Assembly: GCA_963971405.1 (NCBI GenBank)
Contig: OZ020490.1
Span: 2,294,001-2,358,000, forward strand
Length of the DNA: 64,000 nt
Direction: 5' to 3'
From: Psococerastis gibbosa
Lineage: Eukaryota; Arthropoda; Insecta; Psocodea; Psocidae
The notes beneath the pieces were generated by a model. That model worked only from the letters and a program-made list of their open reading frames with translations, searched no databases and was not told the origin of the DNA. A program made the translations under genes and the position numbers. The number at the start of each line of letters is the position of its first letter. Position 1 is the stretch's first letter. This document shows, piece by piece, positions 42,445 to 53,239 of this stretch.

Positions 42445-44199
42445 CAGTATGGCAAGGGTGGATTCCCCGCCCAAGAGTACCTCTATCCGTTTTTCAACGA
42501 ACGGTTGCGGATCGGCTAACGGTAAGTTGCTGATGTAACGAACAAAGTCTGGTTGAACCTGTACATTAGGTAAAGTATCCGTTATTTTCTGGACAACATA
42601 AGCAGAAATCTGCCGGAATGCAGTTGGACTGACTCGAGATTGCAGGTTAAGATTGACATTACCAATAGATTGTTGTTGAATATTACCAATACCCGCAATT
42701 GACAACTTATTCCTACGGGAAATAAATAAGCCCAATTTGTTAGCACAACTTAAAGAAATTATATCTTCTGTAGAACCAGTATCTATTGCACAAGTTACAG
42801 TGTGAGTGTAGCCTGATTTATCAGTAAGAAAAGCTGATATCGTACCTAGGACCTTAGCACTGTCAGATTGACAGGTTAAGAGCGTAAGGTTGTTTTGAAT
42901 AGGCTTCTTATTCTCTACTGTTTGAGTACCGTACCTTTGCGGACAGAGTAAAGAATTATGTGTGACTGATGCACAAAAAAAGCATTGACGCTTACTTTTA
43001 CATAAAGTGACGTCACAATGTGAGGTAGACATGCAAGCTGGGCACCTTTTAGAGGTGAGAACCCAGTCGGTACGTTGCTGCACGTCCATAGACAAGAATG
43101 CAGAACATCTGGAAATTTTATGCCCATCAGAGGAGCAATAAACACAATTGACGACGAATTGCTGTTTAAAATTGGCCGGCTTGGAATTAGCAGGCTTAGC
43201 ATGAAGAGCCCTTGCATGAGAGAATGGCTTGACATGTTGAAACTTGTGACCTTCAGGTGTAGGCACCGAAGATGCTGATGTACTTTTTTCAGACTCAAGG
43301 AGCTGATGTGTATTAACTTGCTTAGTGACAAAAGAAATTAAGTCATTAAACTGTGGAATGCTACCCGAAGCAACATGTTGTTCGAACAGCTTACGTGTTA
43401 AAGGATCAAGATTTTTTGACGCTATGGTCAGCAACAGAAAATCGGCTAAGTCCGTAACAGAACTAAGACCTTTCAAGGCCGTGATATAGTCTTGATGTAC
43501 GGTTAAGAAACTTTTTAAAGTATCAGTAGTGGCTTTTTTGGCCGGTACGAAATTCAAAAGTTCATGTGCATAAGTAGATGCGAGAGTTCTGGGACAATCA
43601 TAAGCGTCCTTTAGCGCCCGGACGGCACTAACGTAACCCGTATCGCTTAGCGGATAATTACCAACTAAGGCCAACGCATCACCAGACAGGGAAGACTGTA
43701 AATAAAAGAATTTTTCAGAGCCTGTAAGATTAGGATGTTTGTCATAAACGGCATCAAATAATTTTATAAATCGGCTAAATTCTTTTATATTCCCTGAAAA
43801 GACTGGAACTTGAATATTAGGCAACTTAATGCCAGAGCTTTGCTGCTGTGCAGGTATCGGTGTGCTCGGTGCAGCGTTGCGACTTGCACGGGACAGATCC
43901 AATGACTCGTAATACTTGACTTCTATTGTCTCAATCATGGAGTCAAAATCCTTTACACTTTTGATAATGTCAAGGCGGTCATCAGGGTCTGGTACAGAAG
44001 CATTAATGACACGTATATCTCTTTGAATTTGCGTCAGTTCCCCCCGCAAATTGTAAGCAAGGTCCAGTTTCGCTTTAATTAGTGCCACTTTGACTCGGGA
44101 GTAGTTCACAACAGCGTCCCTAACCGTTGTGAGCCTCAACGACAAATCATCTAGCTCGGCCTTCTGAATCGCTAACAAGTCTTGAGCAGAGAGAGCCAT
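42442..44199 (-). CDS. gag: BEL/Pao gag-protease polyprotein
   Basis: 585 residues. The N-terminal third (about 1-115) is charged and helical. Residues 125-300 fit the DUF1759 capsid-like region of BEL/Pao gag (VFSGNIKEFSRFIKLFDAVY). Three CCHC-type zinc knuckles follow at 352-365, 386-400 (one residue longer) and 406-419 for RNA binding. The aspartic protease of the DUF1758 type has its catalytic DTG at 473-475 and LLGG at 575-578. The start is chosen as the first ATG after the leader; the leader from the 5' LTR to here is about 105 nt. Gag packages the RNA and the protease processes the polyprotein. A 138-residue antisense-frame ORF within it is a shadow. Confidence 0.94.
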   Translation of the reverse strand: MALSAQDLLAIQKAELDDLSLRLTTVRDAVVNYSRVKVALIKAKLDLAYNLRGELTQIQRDIRVINASVPDPDDRLDIIKSVKDFDSMIETIEVKYYESLDLSRASRNAAPSTPIPAQQQSSGIKLPNIQVPVFSGNIKEFSRFIKLFDAVYDKHPNLTGSEKFFYLQSSLSGDALALVGNYPLSDTGYVSAVRALKDAYDCPRTLASTYAHELLNFVPAKKATTDTLKSFLTVHQDYITALKGLSSVTDLADFLLLTIASKNLDPLTRKLFEQHVASGSIPQFNDLISFVTKQVNTHQLLESEKSTSASSVPTPEGHKFQHVKPFSHARALHAKPANSKPANFKQQFVVNCVYCSSDGHKISRCSAFLSMDVQQRTDWVLTSKRCPACMSTSHCDVTLCKSKRQCFFCASVTHNSLLCPQRYGTQTVENKKPIQNNLTLLTCQSDSAKVLGTISAFLTDKSGYTHTVTCAIDTGSTEDIISLSCANKLGLFISRRNKLSIAGIGNIQQQSIGNVNLNLQSRVSPTAFRQISAYVVQKITDTLPNVQVQPDFVRYISNLPLADPQPFVEKRIEVLLGGESTLAIL

Positions 44200-44281
44200 A
44201 GCATGTAAACAGCTGCGAGCTAGACACCAGAAAATGAAACGGAAATTTTTGATATAAAACGTAAATAGACTGTAAAACGCG

Positions 44282-44299
44282 TAATTTAATGAAGGACCA
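44282..44299 (-). promoter_or_regulatory. Candidate primer-binding site
   Basis: Five bases inside the 5' LTR the minus strand reads TGGTCCTTCATTAAATTA. It starts with TGG as expected for pairing to a tRNA CCA end. The first nine bases fit the end of tRNA-Tyr as I remember it, but pairing does not extend further, so primer identity is uncertain. Confidence 0.5.
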
Positions 44300-44304
44300 A
44301 CTTA

Positions 44305-44619
44305 TAGTAATGATTACTATAGGAATAAGGTGACCGTACCTGGCGACGCCTGTAACACTATTGCAACACTCACCCTTGTGGTCGGCTATTGACGATGAGA
44401 GGCCTCTCTGTGCTCTGCCGCTCCTTGTGTGCTTCTTATCTTGTGTCTGTGATTACGTTAGTCACTAGGTACGGGTACGGATTATGATATTAAATACGAT
44501 GATGAAATAAAGTTATAGGTAAGAAAACCGAAATCACTGCCGAGTGCTCTGATAGACAGTTTGCAACTAAACTTGTGTATCTGGTGTCTGCTCGCCTACC
44601 GCATGTATAGACTTATCTA
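44305..44619 (-). repeat. 5' LTR of BEL/Pao element
   Basis: Matches the 3' LTR over all 315 positions except one. On the minus strand it starts TAGATAAGTC and should carry the promoter. A TATTTAATA stretch about 100 nt in is a possible TATA-like element. Confidence 0.94.
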
Positions 44620-44624
44620 ATTAA

Positions 44625-45324
44625 TTGAATATTGACCAAGAATTTAAAGAAATATGTTCTTGAGGAATAAACATAGTGTTTCGTTTATTTTCATTGCTGG
44701 TTATGTTCAATTTGAATGGAAGTCCCATTGGTTGTAACGGTTGTCACATATTAATTAAATTAAAGAATAAGTCTTTCTATGATTTTAAGACTGTCTTTTG
44801 CTCCCGGCAAAAGAAGAACATCCTGGTTGAAAAATCTGAGGCAGTGGTTTGGCAAGTGCGCGACTTCCCTTTTTCAGAGCTGCAATGTCCAAGGTCCAAA
44901 TTGCCATGATGATTGCCCATCTTCCATAGAAGAGGCATTTAAGAAGATGAGTGGCATTCGCTAGGTCGAGAATTATTAATGAATAAACTGGCATTTATTG
45001 CATAGTCTGTAGTTAGCGCTTTAGAAAAGTAGCTTATTCACAGTTATTACCGGGGCTTGATTAAGAAACTTTAGAAGCATAAAAAGTTGGGATTAAACTG
45101 TGTCGAGTGACTGAGGCTATAGTTAATAGTTATATTGCTGTGTAGGATAATTACTTGTAAAGTTTTGTAATAAAATCGGTCATAAATCAAGAGGTTTTCG
45201 CGTAAGTTTCATTAAAATAGTAATTAATTGTACGTAACGATGTTATATCTTGGATTAATGGGTATTACGTGTTATTATAGTGTTTTGTAATATGTGTTAC
45301 TGCCAATTTACTGGTATGTTATTG
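44625..45324. other. LINE 3' end at 44,818-44,960, otherwise empty
   Basis: 44,818-44,960 reads SWLKNLRQWFG(K)...LFQSCNVQ...AMMI, the RTE-like LINE end also seen at 8,735-8,870. The rest is AT-rich and unassigned. Confidence 0.6.
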
Positions 45325-46090
45325 CTTTCCGATTTAGACCGAGTATAAGGAAAACTTTGTGATTTTCGATTCTCGGGATTTCACTGGATTTACAAGTTTT
45401 GATGTCTCAGGAAACCAAAAACGTGTTTTTTTTTCTTTTTTTTTCGAAATGCATGTCTCTCTGTTTGTTTGTTCGTCGATTTGTGGGCAAACTACCCGGT
45501 GAATTTTCTTGAAATTTGGCATGTAGGGTCACAAAAAACATACCTCGCGACCATTTTTTTTTTATATTGTGGGCTAACTCTATTTTGGGGGGTTTCAGCC
45601 TAAAAAAAAACGATAAAAAAAACTTTTTCTCCAAAACGGCTGAAACTATTTTCTTTAAATTCACATATGAATGAATGAATGAATGAATGTATTAAATATA
45701 GAACAATTTAAATACAATAATTGTAAAGCCCCAAATGAAGACCTATAACAATTTACCCTACTCTAAAACAAAAGAAAAGAAAAATTCAATTAGACTTAAT
45801 CTAACTTATTAAACTACACTTACTTATTAATAACAGATCTCTCGTAAACACATAACAGTCTAGTCCACTATTTTAAATAAAGATTCCACCTCTTCCCGTC
45901 TCATCATTGTAGTAGTTATTAATTTTTACAAAACACAATAGGTCGCTTGCCCTAGTTCAGTGCTTTGGGATAGGGAATTTCAAGACAACCTAAGTTTAAC
46001 CCTAAGAAAATTATTTACAATGGAAATATCATATTATTTATCTCGGTAAATTTTATAATTTAATAGGAAAGCATGTTTTAGAATATGTGT
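45325..46090 (+). mobile_element. Helentron-like repeat, copy I (diverged, interrupted)
   Basis: Starts TTGCTTTCCGATTTAGACC. It is the oldest-looking near-complete copy and lacks a clear CCGGTTCTT end. A LINE-like insertion with a (GAAT)n run occupies about 45,668-45,905. Confidence 0.75.
45668..45905 (-). mobile_element. Retroelement insertion with (ATTC)n tail
   Basis: Plus strand (GAAT)n at 45,668-45,687, i.e. an (ATTC)n tail on the minus strand. This is followed by A/T-rich sequence that is absent from other copies of the host repeat, which resume at ATTGTAGTAGTTATT. Confidence 0.6.
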
Positions 46091-46187
46091 ACTCTCCAAT
46101 GTGTTTAGAGGCAACCGGAGGGGGAAACCTTATTTGTTAGAAATCATAATTCCCGGGATAGTATAAGGTGGTATAAATTAGAAGAAA

Positions 46188-46336
46188 TGTTCCTCTACAT
46201 TTTGATGCAAATTGGCCACCACTAACACCAATCGGCCACAGTTGATTTGTACACAATAATGGACAGGAGTTCCAAATCTGTGGCCAGTTGGTGTTAGTGA
46301 CTGCCACATACTATGTATCAAAATGTAGAGGAATAT
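46188..46336. mobile_element. Hairpin MITE (TCCTCTACATTTTGAT type)
   Basis: TTCCTCTACATTTTGAT pairs with ATCAAAATGTAGAGGAA, and CACTAACACCAATCGGCCACAG pairs with CTGTGGCCAGTTGGTGTTAGTG, leaving a loop around 46,240-46,275. Confidence 0.85.
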
Positions 46337-47474
46337 GTTGCCGAAGGTAAGTCATAAGTTAATTTCGTCTTGTATTTTCCCATTGCCCCCCCCCCCCCCC
46401 TCCCCCCTATACCTCACTGATGTTGGTCTGCTAAACTGCCAGAGAGTACTTTGGGGAACGAAACTACCCAAGAACCGTCAATAACAGTTCGCCTTTGCTT
46501 ATCTTCGAAAAGTTCCAGTGTTTACTATATACTGTGTATTACGGTGTACTTTGTAAAGAGATAACCCCCGGCTAGAAGTTCAAACTGTAACGATAGTAAT
46601 CTATTTGAATGGTGGTGTTGAGATTTTTAAATTTTGGCGGGAACTTGGGTAATGTGCTAAGTGGTGCCAACTATTCTGAAGAAAAATGTGGAGCGGTGTT
46701 TACGGTTGAACTAGTCGCGGAGTTGTTTAATAGGACGTTGACACTTTTATTTGGCTTTTGTGGCCCCGATGGCCTTGGCGAGGCACTCCCCCCCCCCACT
46801 CCTTTTTGTTGTATTTTTTTGAAGTGAAAACCTTCTTGACACTTTTGTTGCTGATGGGTAGACCTGTATTTTGAGTTACGTGTAACGCTACTATCCTTAA
46901 CACGTCTTTTGTCTTTATAGTAAATCCTTTGGCCAATTGGTCATTGGAGGTATATATAGGAGACATGGAGCTTTTTTTTTATTTTTTATTTTTAGGATGC
47001 CTTCTTCGAACAGTCAAAGTACGTCTTCCCCATACTTATATTTATAGAGAGGCATACTTTCGTATGTATATAATGCAACGCTCTGATTGGAGGGGCGTAT
47101 TGGAATTATTACTAGACTACTAGACATACTACCGATTGGAAAACCTAACAATTATCTTATAATCAAGTCTACGTTAAGCATTTAAGTAAATTTGTGGGAA
47201 ACACACAGAATAAGAGGCAACGGAGAAATGTAGACACATTGCGACAGACTATTCCAATAACGCATTTATAACAAATATGGCCGACTCTCTAATGAATCAG
47301 AGGTATTTATCATATTGTTAATTCAACTAAAAAATTGAATAAGAAAGAAAGAAAAAAAAACGTAATTTCAAATTGGCCATTATATTTATTTTACATATAT
47401 CTCATTCATTTGCACGGGGCTAGAGTGGATACTCTATAATGGTTTATTATATTTAATTATTATTTTAAATAATA
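46337..47474. other. No gene recognised
   Basis: C/T-rich run at 46,386-46,407 and a C run at 46,790-46,798. ORFs at 46,609-46,827 and 46,727-46,966 overlap on opposite strands without motifs. Confidence 0.35.
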
Positions 47475-47640
47475 TCTTAGTTGAGTTTAAGAGGGTGCTT
47501 TATAGAGCCCTAACTCCGCTTGTTTCGCTTAGGAATATAAGTCAACAAAAAGTAATTTATTTTGAAAATGAAAATGAAAATGAAAATACGACTTTATTGT
47601 AAACAAAACAAAAGGCGAACAATAAGACTATAAAGTCTTG
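47475..47640. mobile_element. tRNA-SINE tail (+) followed by LINE tail (-)
   Basis: 47,475-47,545 matches the SINE 3' part (GTTGAGTTTAAGAGGGTGC, CTAACTCCGCTTG). 47,564-47,610, (GAAAAT)n followed by CGACTTTATTG, looks like an antisense LINE tail. Confidence 0.55.
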
Positions 47641-48017
47641 TTTTCATGCTAACCTTAAAAACCAGAAAAAAAAACATTGTGAACTATTATAACTTAATTA
47701 AAATTAAATAGAGAAGAAGGAAACAGAGGAGTAGTAAAAAAGAAGGATAAAAGATATAGGGGCGGGGGGGGGGGGGAAATCCATTGTCATCACCATTACA
47801 GGACCGGAGAGAGTCTAAGCGTTATTTTATTATATACATGGTGGGAGTTGCCTATAGTCGGAGTCGATCTGGAAAAATCACGCCACATGATCCAATTTGA
47901 GGAGAAAATGGTAGCAAATTACTAGTTATGTTCGGTTGAGCTGGGGGGAAAACAGTAATTGGCCCCCATAAGATCAATAATAGCGTTGGAGATGACGAAA
48001 TAAAAGTGCGCGGCGCA

Positions 48018-48370
48018 ACGGAATGGGGCCGGGTCAGCGAAGCTGTTGACAGCAGTGCATTGAGATGCTGACCGTAAAGAATATCACACAATGACTGCTG
48101 CAGAGACTCTTAAGTGAGGGATGCGACGCACTGTTACTGCAGGAATCTGCCTAGTGTAACGGAATGAGGCCGGGTCAAAGTCAGCGAAGCAGCTGACAGT
48201 AGTGCATTGAGATACTGACCGTAAAGCTTATATCACACAACGACTGCTGCAGAGATTCTGCAGTGAGTGATGCGACGCACAGCAGGAATATGTCTAGTAC
48301 AGCGGAATGAGGTCGGAAGTCACTGATACTGTTGACAGCAGTGCATTGAGATGCTGACCGTAAAGAACAT
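48018..48370 (+). repeat. Tandem array, ~142 bp unit, ~2.5 copies
   Basis: GGAATG(G/A)GG starts at 48,020, 48,161 and 48,304. Each unit shares GTTGACAGCAGTGCATTGAGA or a variant, TGCTGACCGTAAAG, ACTGCTGCAGAGA and GATGCGACGCAC. Confidence 0.85.
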
Positions 48371-48574
48371 CGTAAAGGTTATGTAAACATGGAATAGCTG
48401 ACTCAATTTCAGTTAATTAACAGCCTCACGGATTGTGATGTTGAAAAAAATTCGTAGAAAATGCAAGTTTTCAAAGAAACAAACTGTTTACCTTAGTAAT
48501 TTACGGGTATATACTCCATAAAATCAGATTAATGCACTTTATCGTGTTTTTTTTTAATTTACCCCTCCCCCCCA

Positions 48575-48890
48575 CCCTTTTAATGGCTCTTCTATCGAAG
48601 ATTGGCGATCATCATGGCAATTGATATCATAATGACTATGCTATTGTAATGTAGTTATTTTCCCCTTCCCTTCGGGGCCAGTTTCCAAAGGACAATAGAG
48701 TGCCCTGCACTGAAAAAACGTTTTTTTTTTTTTTTTTGCTTATCCCGGCTCAAACTGGGTCCCATATCTGTTCAGTCGCCACTACGCGCTTCTATCTTCA
48801 TCACGAGGAGGTACAAAATAAATAAGGGATTTTAGCGTCTTCGCCTATGAGACCATAAGGCGTTACACAGAAGCTCAGCTTCTTCGAAGA
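48575..48890 (-). mobile_element. LINE 3' end and GGCAACGGG-type SINE relatives
   Basis: 48,575-48,625 is the complement of the ATGATCGCCAATCTTCGATAG LINE end. 48,660-48,890 is the reverse of the element at 23,370-23,540 (CTCATAGGCGAAGACGC; CCTCCTCGTGATGAAGAT; GCCGGGATAAGC), with a T run at 48,721-48,737. Confidence 0.6.
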
Positions 48891-48959
48891 CTTTGAATGT
48901 ACCCAGTAATGTTAACTACAATTAAATATTATGCTCCCTACTAACTTATTTTTTGTTTA

Positions 48960-49145
48960 GCCGGCCGCCATACCAAGTTGAATCCAGCGGACCAGAGCAG
49001 GTTCAAAGCTGCAGATAACTTGGTCATGTGCACAGCGCCGGTAGGGAAACATGGTAGGACTTGTCCTGGTCACCTCCGAACTAATCATGTGACTTCACTG
49101 TGTTTCCCAAGTGGTTCGGAATCCACTATAATCAGGAGGTCCACT
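48960..49145 (+). mobile_element. 5S-type SINE, 3'-shortened subfamily
   Basis: The head GCCGGCCGCCATACCAAG and the body are present up to AATCAGGAGGTCC, then it diverges to CTATCCTATGGGC. The copy at 58,917 shares this head and break, which defines a second subfamily. Confidence 0.8.
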
Positions 49146-49179
49146 ATCCTATGGGCTGGGGCATAGGACAGTCAAGTCG

Positions 49180-49440
49180 GGGTCGTTCTATGGGCCCAAA
49201 AATGAGGCCTAAGTCGTTATTAACCCGACGAACACTACTTACTAACATACTAACTTATTTATATTTCCTATATTATTGTTTGGATTTCCTATTAACTATT
49301 ATTATAATTAGTATTAACAATAACAGTTGTTCCGGACCCATCACGGGCTACGGCCTATCGGGTCCACAGTATTTTTTGTCTCTCAAATGTACATATAGTA
49401 TGATTATATTATATTGATTGATTGATATTGATTGATTGAA
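49180..49440 (+). mobile_element. Probable LINE 3' end with (ATTG)n tail
   Basis: Ends in ATTGATTGATTGATATTG. The tail, and CTCAAATGTACATAT before it, resemble 38,342-38,440. No coding segment left. Confidence 0.5.
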
Positions 49441-49859
49441 ATGTACCCAGTAGGGCTAGGTGGACCTATGTGGATTTCCCCCCCTTGGCCAGTCTTTGAG
49501 AGCTCGCCTGTAATACCTACCCCCCAAATAATGTCGATGCTGCCTATGTGTCGCATCTTCGGCTTTTGAGATCTCTCCTTGGATACGTACAGTATATATC
49601 TGGGAATCGAGAGGGTGGGACCCCGAGATACAGAGCGCCGCGGGGGGGGGGGGGGGGGAGTTAAAAGTCGAAACAAGGCGGTTGTTCCTGTGGAGAAGAG
49701 ACTTCGAATGGTTCTTTGATATTGTTCGCCGCCGCAAATTGACCTCAATTCCCTGTTCTGTCCGGGTCAGCAACTGGGTCTTCTTAGTTTGTTTGGCAGC
49801 CGGCAGCGTGTGGGCTAATGCGCATGACACTATAATAACTTTTGTGTGAGACAGGCCAA

Positions 49860-50235
49860 TGTTCTAATACACTTAATAATAGATGTGGTGTTGCTGTGTA
49901 TATCTGCAACGCATAGCGGGCGGCCCTTTGTTTTCAATTGTAACGGAGATATGGGTCATAAGACTGGCTGTGGCGCAGTGGCTTATACGCCCGGTTTTGA
50001 CCATGAAAGTTTTTGGTTTGAATCCCATAGGAGGCAAATTTTTATCTGTTTGAGAATTGAGACTATTATGTAAACTATATATTTAATACCAGATACTGTG
50101 TTGCTTTGCATTCCCGTAGCGCATAGCAGGCTGGCCTTAGTTTACAAGAGCAATGGAGAAATGGCTGTGGCCCAGTGACTAGGGCACTGGGTGTTGATCG
50201 TGGAATTCTTGGTTCGACTAATTTTTCGGTCAGCA
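49860..50235 (+). mobile_element. Second tRNA-like SINE family, two tandem copies
   Basis: Units at about 49,885-50,040 and 50,098-50,225 share GTTGCT(G/T)TG, GCATAGC(G/A)GGC, GGAGA(A/T)ATGG and GGCTGTGGC(G/C)CAGTG, an A-box-like element. GGTTTGAATCCC or GGTTCGACTAA, a B-box-like element, lies about 45 nt further on. Confidence 0.55.
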
Positions 50236-50469
50236 TTTTTTGGTTTGGTTGAATGAATGCCAGACTTATACAAAGTGCCCCCAAGGGAGAAGACGGGTAA
50301 GATGTCGTCGAGGTGGATCTGGCGACCCTTGGCGTCGATGAGTGGCGAAGGAGAGGGAAGGCTGGCGTGAAGTGGCAAACCAGACGATAATCCTTCGTGG
50401 ACCGTAGCGCCAAGAAGTAGTAGGTGTAATGTTTTGGACCTTTTTTTTTTGAAGAGCGATTATAAACAA

Positions 50470-50985
50470 CACGGCTCCGATTGAATGGTGTGTAGAGACT
50501 CGCACAAGTACTAGCATGCTACCACCTTGCCACCGTAGCTTTTGATAAATTCCACGTAGCCGAATAAGCGATCTTCTCGATCTCATATAAACCGCGGCCC
50601 ATCTCTGCAAAATGGGCTCCATCAGTTTTGGTTGGCCGCTCCCCAAAACCACCCCCACCCACCCTCCCCAATACTGCACCAACCTCATCTCCGTCGTCTC
50701 ACAACTCAATAACGAACCCCCCCCCCCTGCTCCCCCCCCCCCCCCGTGTAAATGGAGGGCCGATAAAGCTATTAAAATATCCAAGGGGCAACCGACTGAA
50801 TAGTTATTTGTGCTTCTAATACGATCGGGTCATTCTACAGTTTAAGGACGTCTTCGAAATAAATGCGATAAAGTGTACTAGTGGGCCTTTGTAAACCAAA
50901 ATAGGTTAGCTTTGGGGCTAAAGCTCGCCGAATATAAAGACGTTTTCATTCATTCATTCATTCGTTGTTACTTCTACGATATACT
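50470..50985. other. CTCCGATT repeat, C-rich tract and LINE tail
   Basis: 50,470-50,580 resembles the 14.1-14.4 kb repeat (GAATGGTGTGTAGAGACTCGC). 50,643-50,745 is C-rich. 50,905-50,966 is the GGGCTAAAGCTCGCC LINE tail ending in (CATT)n. Confidence 0.6.
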
Positions 50986-52144
50986 GTATATTTCCTGATA
51001 ACGTTGATTTAGAACAATTTAGAGTTGTGTGGGAGTCCGTGTAGTTTCCGCACCATTTATATGAGAGAAGACTAACATTTTTATTATTAAGTTTGTGACA
51101 GTTCGCTATTGTTATGTGTTTACACGTGAACATATTATCACGTAGTTCTTCGTGAGGAATGCAATAATTGCTTCGGGTGAAGTTTAATTTTATTAGGTAT
51201 TTGTACCTATTTACTTGGTATGTTTTGAAATACTTCCTTTAATGCAGAGGGAGTATTGCTTTCCTGTCAGACGCTGGCAGTCTCTGCCCCTTTGGCACTA
51301 AGTTTTAGGCATATTTATGGAAGACCCGGTGGCGACTTCCTGAATGGCCGTCTGGTCTGATGCCCAAAAGTGCTAAAAAATTCTGCTGCTCTGATATTTT
51401 TGACAGCTCTGATATTTTTGACAGCTCTGATTTATATTTCAAGAGATATTTGATTTTTTCACTTAAAATGCTCTCCCCTTCCGATTGTTTCTTAATAAAC
51501 ATTGGCCCACCAAAGAATGAAAGCCACTCTGCGTTATTGATTTAAAAAAAAGTGTCTGACACAACCAAAAATGGACCCCGATTTCCGAAAAACAAAGTTG
51601 CTTATGAGAATAGTGAATTTCGCCTGAAGTTCCGTTCTGAAATGAATGGGGGGCACTCCGTAAACTGCTTAATTTAAACTCTTGGTTATAAGAGCACTTT
51701 CTACCATAATAAAATTTAAAATTATGGCGTGGGTGGATTAAAAAAAAAAAAAAACTGGCGCGAAGAATAGTCTGGTGCCACGTTGTGCATTCCGAGCACG
51801 CAAACTTGCTCACCCCTCGCTAATTAGACTTCTCCCTCCACTTTGCTCCATCCCCCCTCCCTGTTTTCCAGTTCCGGCTGAGGGTAATTGGGCATCTTCC
51901 CTTAACGGTATTGGCGCGGAGGGATAGAACTTCTTGCAACCCTTTCTTAGGGCTGGCTGCTCTAGAGTTCCATAGGAAAGCTGAAACATTTGCTACAGCC
52001 AAAATATTTCATGTACCACGTCTTTACATATTCATGGAAGGCTTGGCAGTTGGAGCCCAAAGTTAAAAAAAAAAAAGTGTGTGCTTGTGATAGTAGTGAA
52101 AATTCACCAAACTATAGAGAAGCTGTTTATGGAAACAAAACAAA
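50986..52144. other. No gene; short tandem repeat
   Basis: A 17 bp unit (CTGATATTTTTGACAGC) repeats about 2.5 times at 51,390-51,431. ORFs here show no family signature. Confidence 0.4.
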
Positions 52145-52380
52145 GGCAATGTTGCCAAAAATGGCTTCCTTTGATTGGGGGCATATAGCACCCATAATTA
52201 ACTTATAGAGAGGGGCACAGTATCACTTTTAGTTTATTTCATTCTATTCACGACGTAATAGCAGCTGGTCTGGTTCATTTGAATAAAAAGTAGGCTTTCA
52301 GGATAATAGCGGTTATTTGATGTTTAGCCTATCATTTGGGTTTAAATTATTTTCAACTAAAGTTGATTTAAATTAAAAAA
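52145..52380 (+). repeat. Dispersed repeat, copy 1 (pair with 54,285)
   Basis: Shares TGCCAAAAATGGCTTCC(T)TTGATTGGGG, CACCCATAATTAA, TTATTTCATTC and ACGACGTAATAGCAGCTGG with 54,295-54,510 in the same order. Confidence 0.7.
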
Positions 52381-52434
52381 TTGTAGCGGGAACGAATACT
52401 CTCCCCAAGCTAACCAACCAGACAACAATTATTT

Positions 52435-52530
52435 TTGGTTTGGGACCTCAAACCGTGTAAATTAGTTTAAATCTCGAAATCGATCATTTCGACTATCAAA
52501 AAGCTTTCCTCATACTAACGTAAATACTAT
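52435..52530 (-). mobile_element. Helentron-like terminal fragment
   Basis: GGGACCTCAAACCGTGTAAAT...CATTTCGAC...AAAGCTTTCCTCATACTAACG matches the left-end region of the family in reverse. Confidence 0.7.
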
Positions 52531-52984
52531 AGGCAAAAAAGACGACGGCAACTAGTGCGTGCGGAATCGTCTGTGTGTACTGAGTCATATAGCTAGTCTC
52601 GTCCCTGATCATGTTTTGAGTTTGACTGTATAGTACGCGCTCTATCGCATCAATCTCCATGGTGGCCCGTTAATCTCGCAAAGTGTTGGGCCTAGTTATA
52701 CGGTCATAAGTGAATTCCCCGCAGTACTCTTTCATTACTTAGGCATCACGTAATTATTTCTGTTCAGGTCAAGGCCTCATGCAAATTTCTCTACGCGCCT
52801 ACACTATCTACTAATTTAGCTTTAGATAACAAAGTTTGCTCCTTTCATTAGTGATTAGTGGAAGAGTCTATACCTCATTATGAGGCCATGGATACCATGG
52901 GAATACCCATTTTTTTAGGGAGCTTTACATGGCTCTAGGCCTACTGACACAGTACCTAGTACATTATATTGCAGTATTATATAG

Positions 52985-53230
52985 TATACAAGCGGTTCCC
53001 GGCGCAGCCTTCGACTGCTGCCTCCACCACTTGCGCCTGCCGCGGGCGGCAGCTCGGCCTTCGGTCTCGCGGTCATTGCTCATGTAAATTAATTGTGGTG
53101 GGTGTTGTCATGGGTGTCGCCTCGGGAACTTTCCGTGCTCGCAATCGTACATCCTCAAGCCTGGCTGCTCTTACTTTACCTTACTCTTACTTTATGCACA
53201 CTCCAAAACTCTTTGAACACTAAATTGAAC
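52985..53230 (+). other. GC-rich segment, possibly part of a LINE
   Basis: CGCAGCC...CTGCCGCGGGCGGCAGCTCGG is a local GC-rich inverted repeat, unlike its surroundings. It is followed by GGGTGTCGCCTCGGGAAC. It could be the body of the LINE whose tail is at 53,570, or a CpG-rich regulatory stretch; I favour the former. Confidence 0.35.
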
Positions 53231-53239
53231 TTGAATTTG

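Larger units (their letters stand above)
38441..44619 (-). mobile_element. BEL/Pao LTR retrotransposon, nearly intact (6,179 bp)
   Basis: Two 315 bp direct repeats enclose gag-protease and RT-RNaseH-integrase ORFs in BEL/Pao order. ATTAA at 38,436-38,440 and 44,620-44,624 is a 5 bp target duplication. The LTRs differ at one position that I can find (38,751 G against 44,615 A), so insertion is recent. All catalytic motifs I looked for are present; the only lesion seen is an in-frame TAA between the two ORFs. The insertion lies next to a LINE tail in otherwise noncoding DNA. Confidence 0.96.

Noticed and set aside
42089-42538. 149-residue plus-strand ORF
   Set aside because: Shadow of the gag/pol ORFs of the BEL/Pao element on the opposite strand.
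50266-50784. 172-residue minus-strand ORF
   Set aside because: Crosses a tRNA-like SINE, a dispersed repeat and a C-rich tract; glycine run comes from homopolymer.
52985-53223. CpG-island promoter or first exon of calcineurin A
   Set aside because: The GC-rich stretch is followed by LINE-like sequence, and I find no exon encoding the expected (D/E)RVV N-terminal segment with a phase-1 donor.
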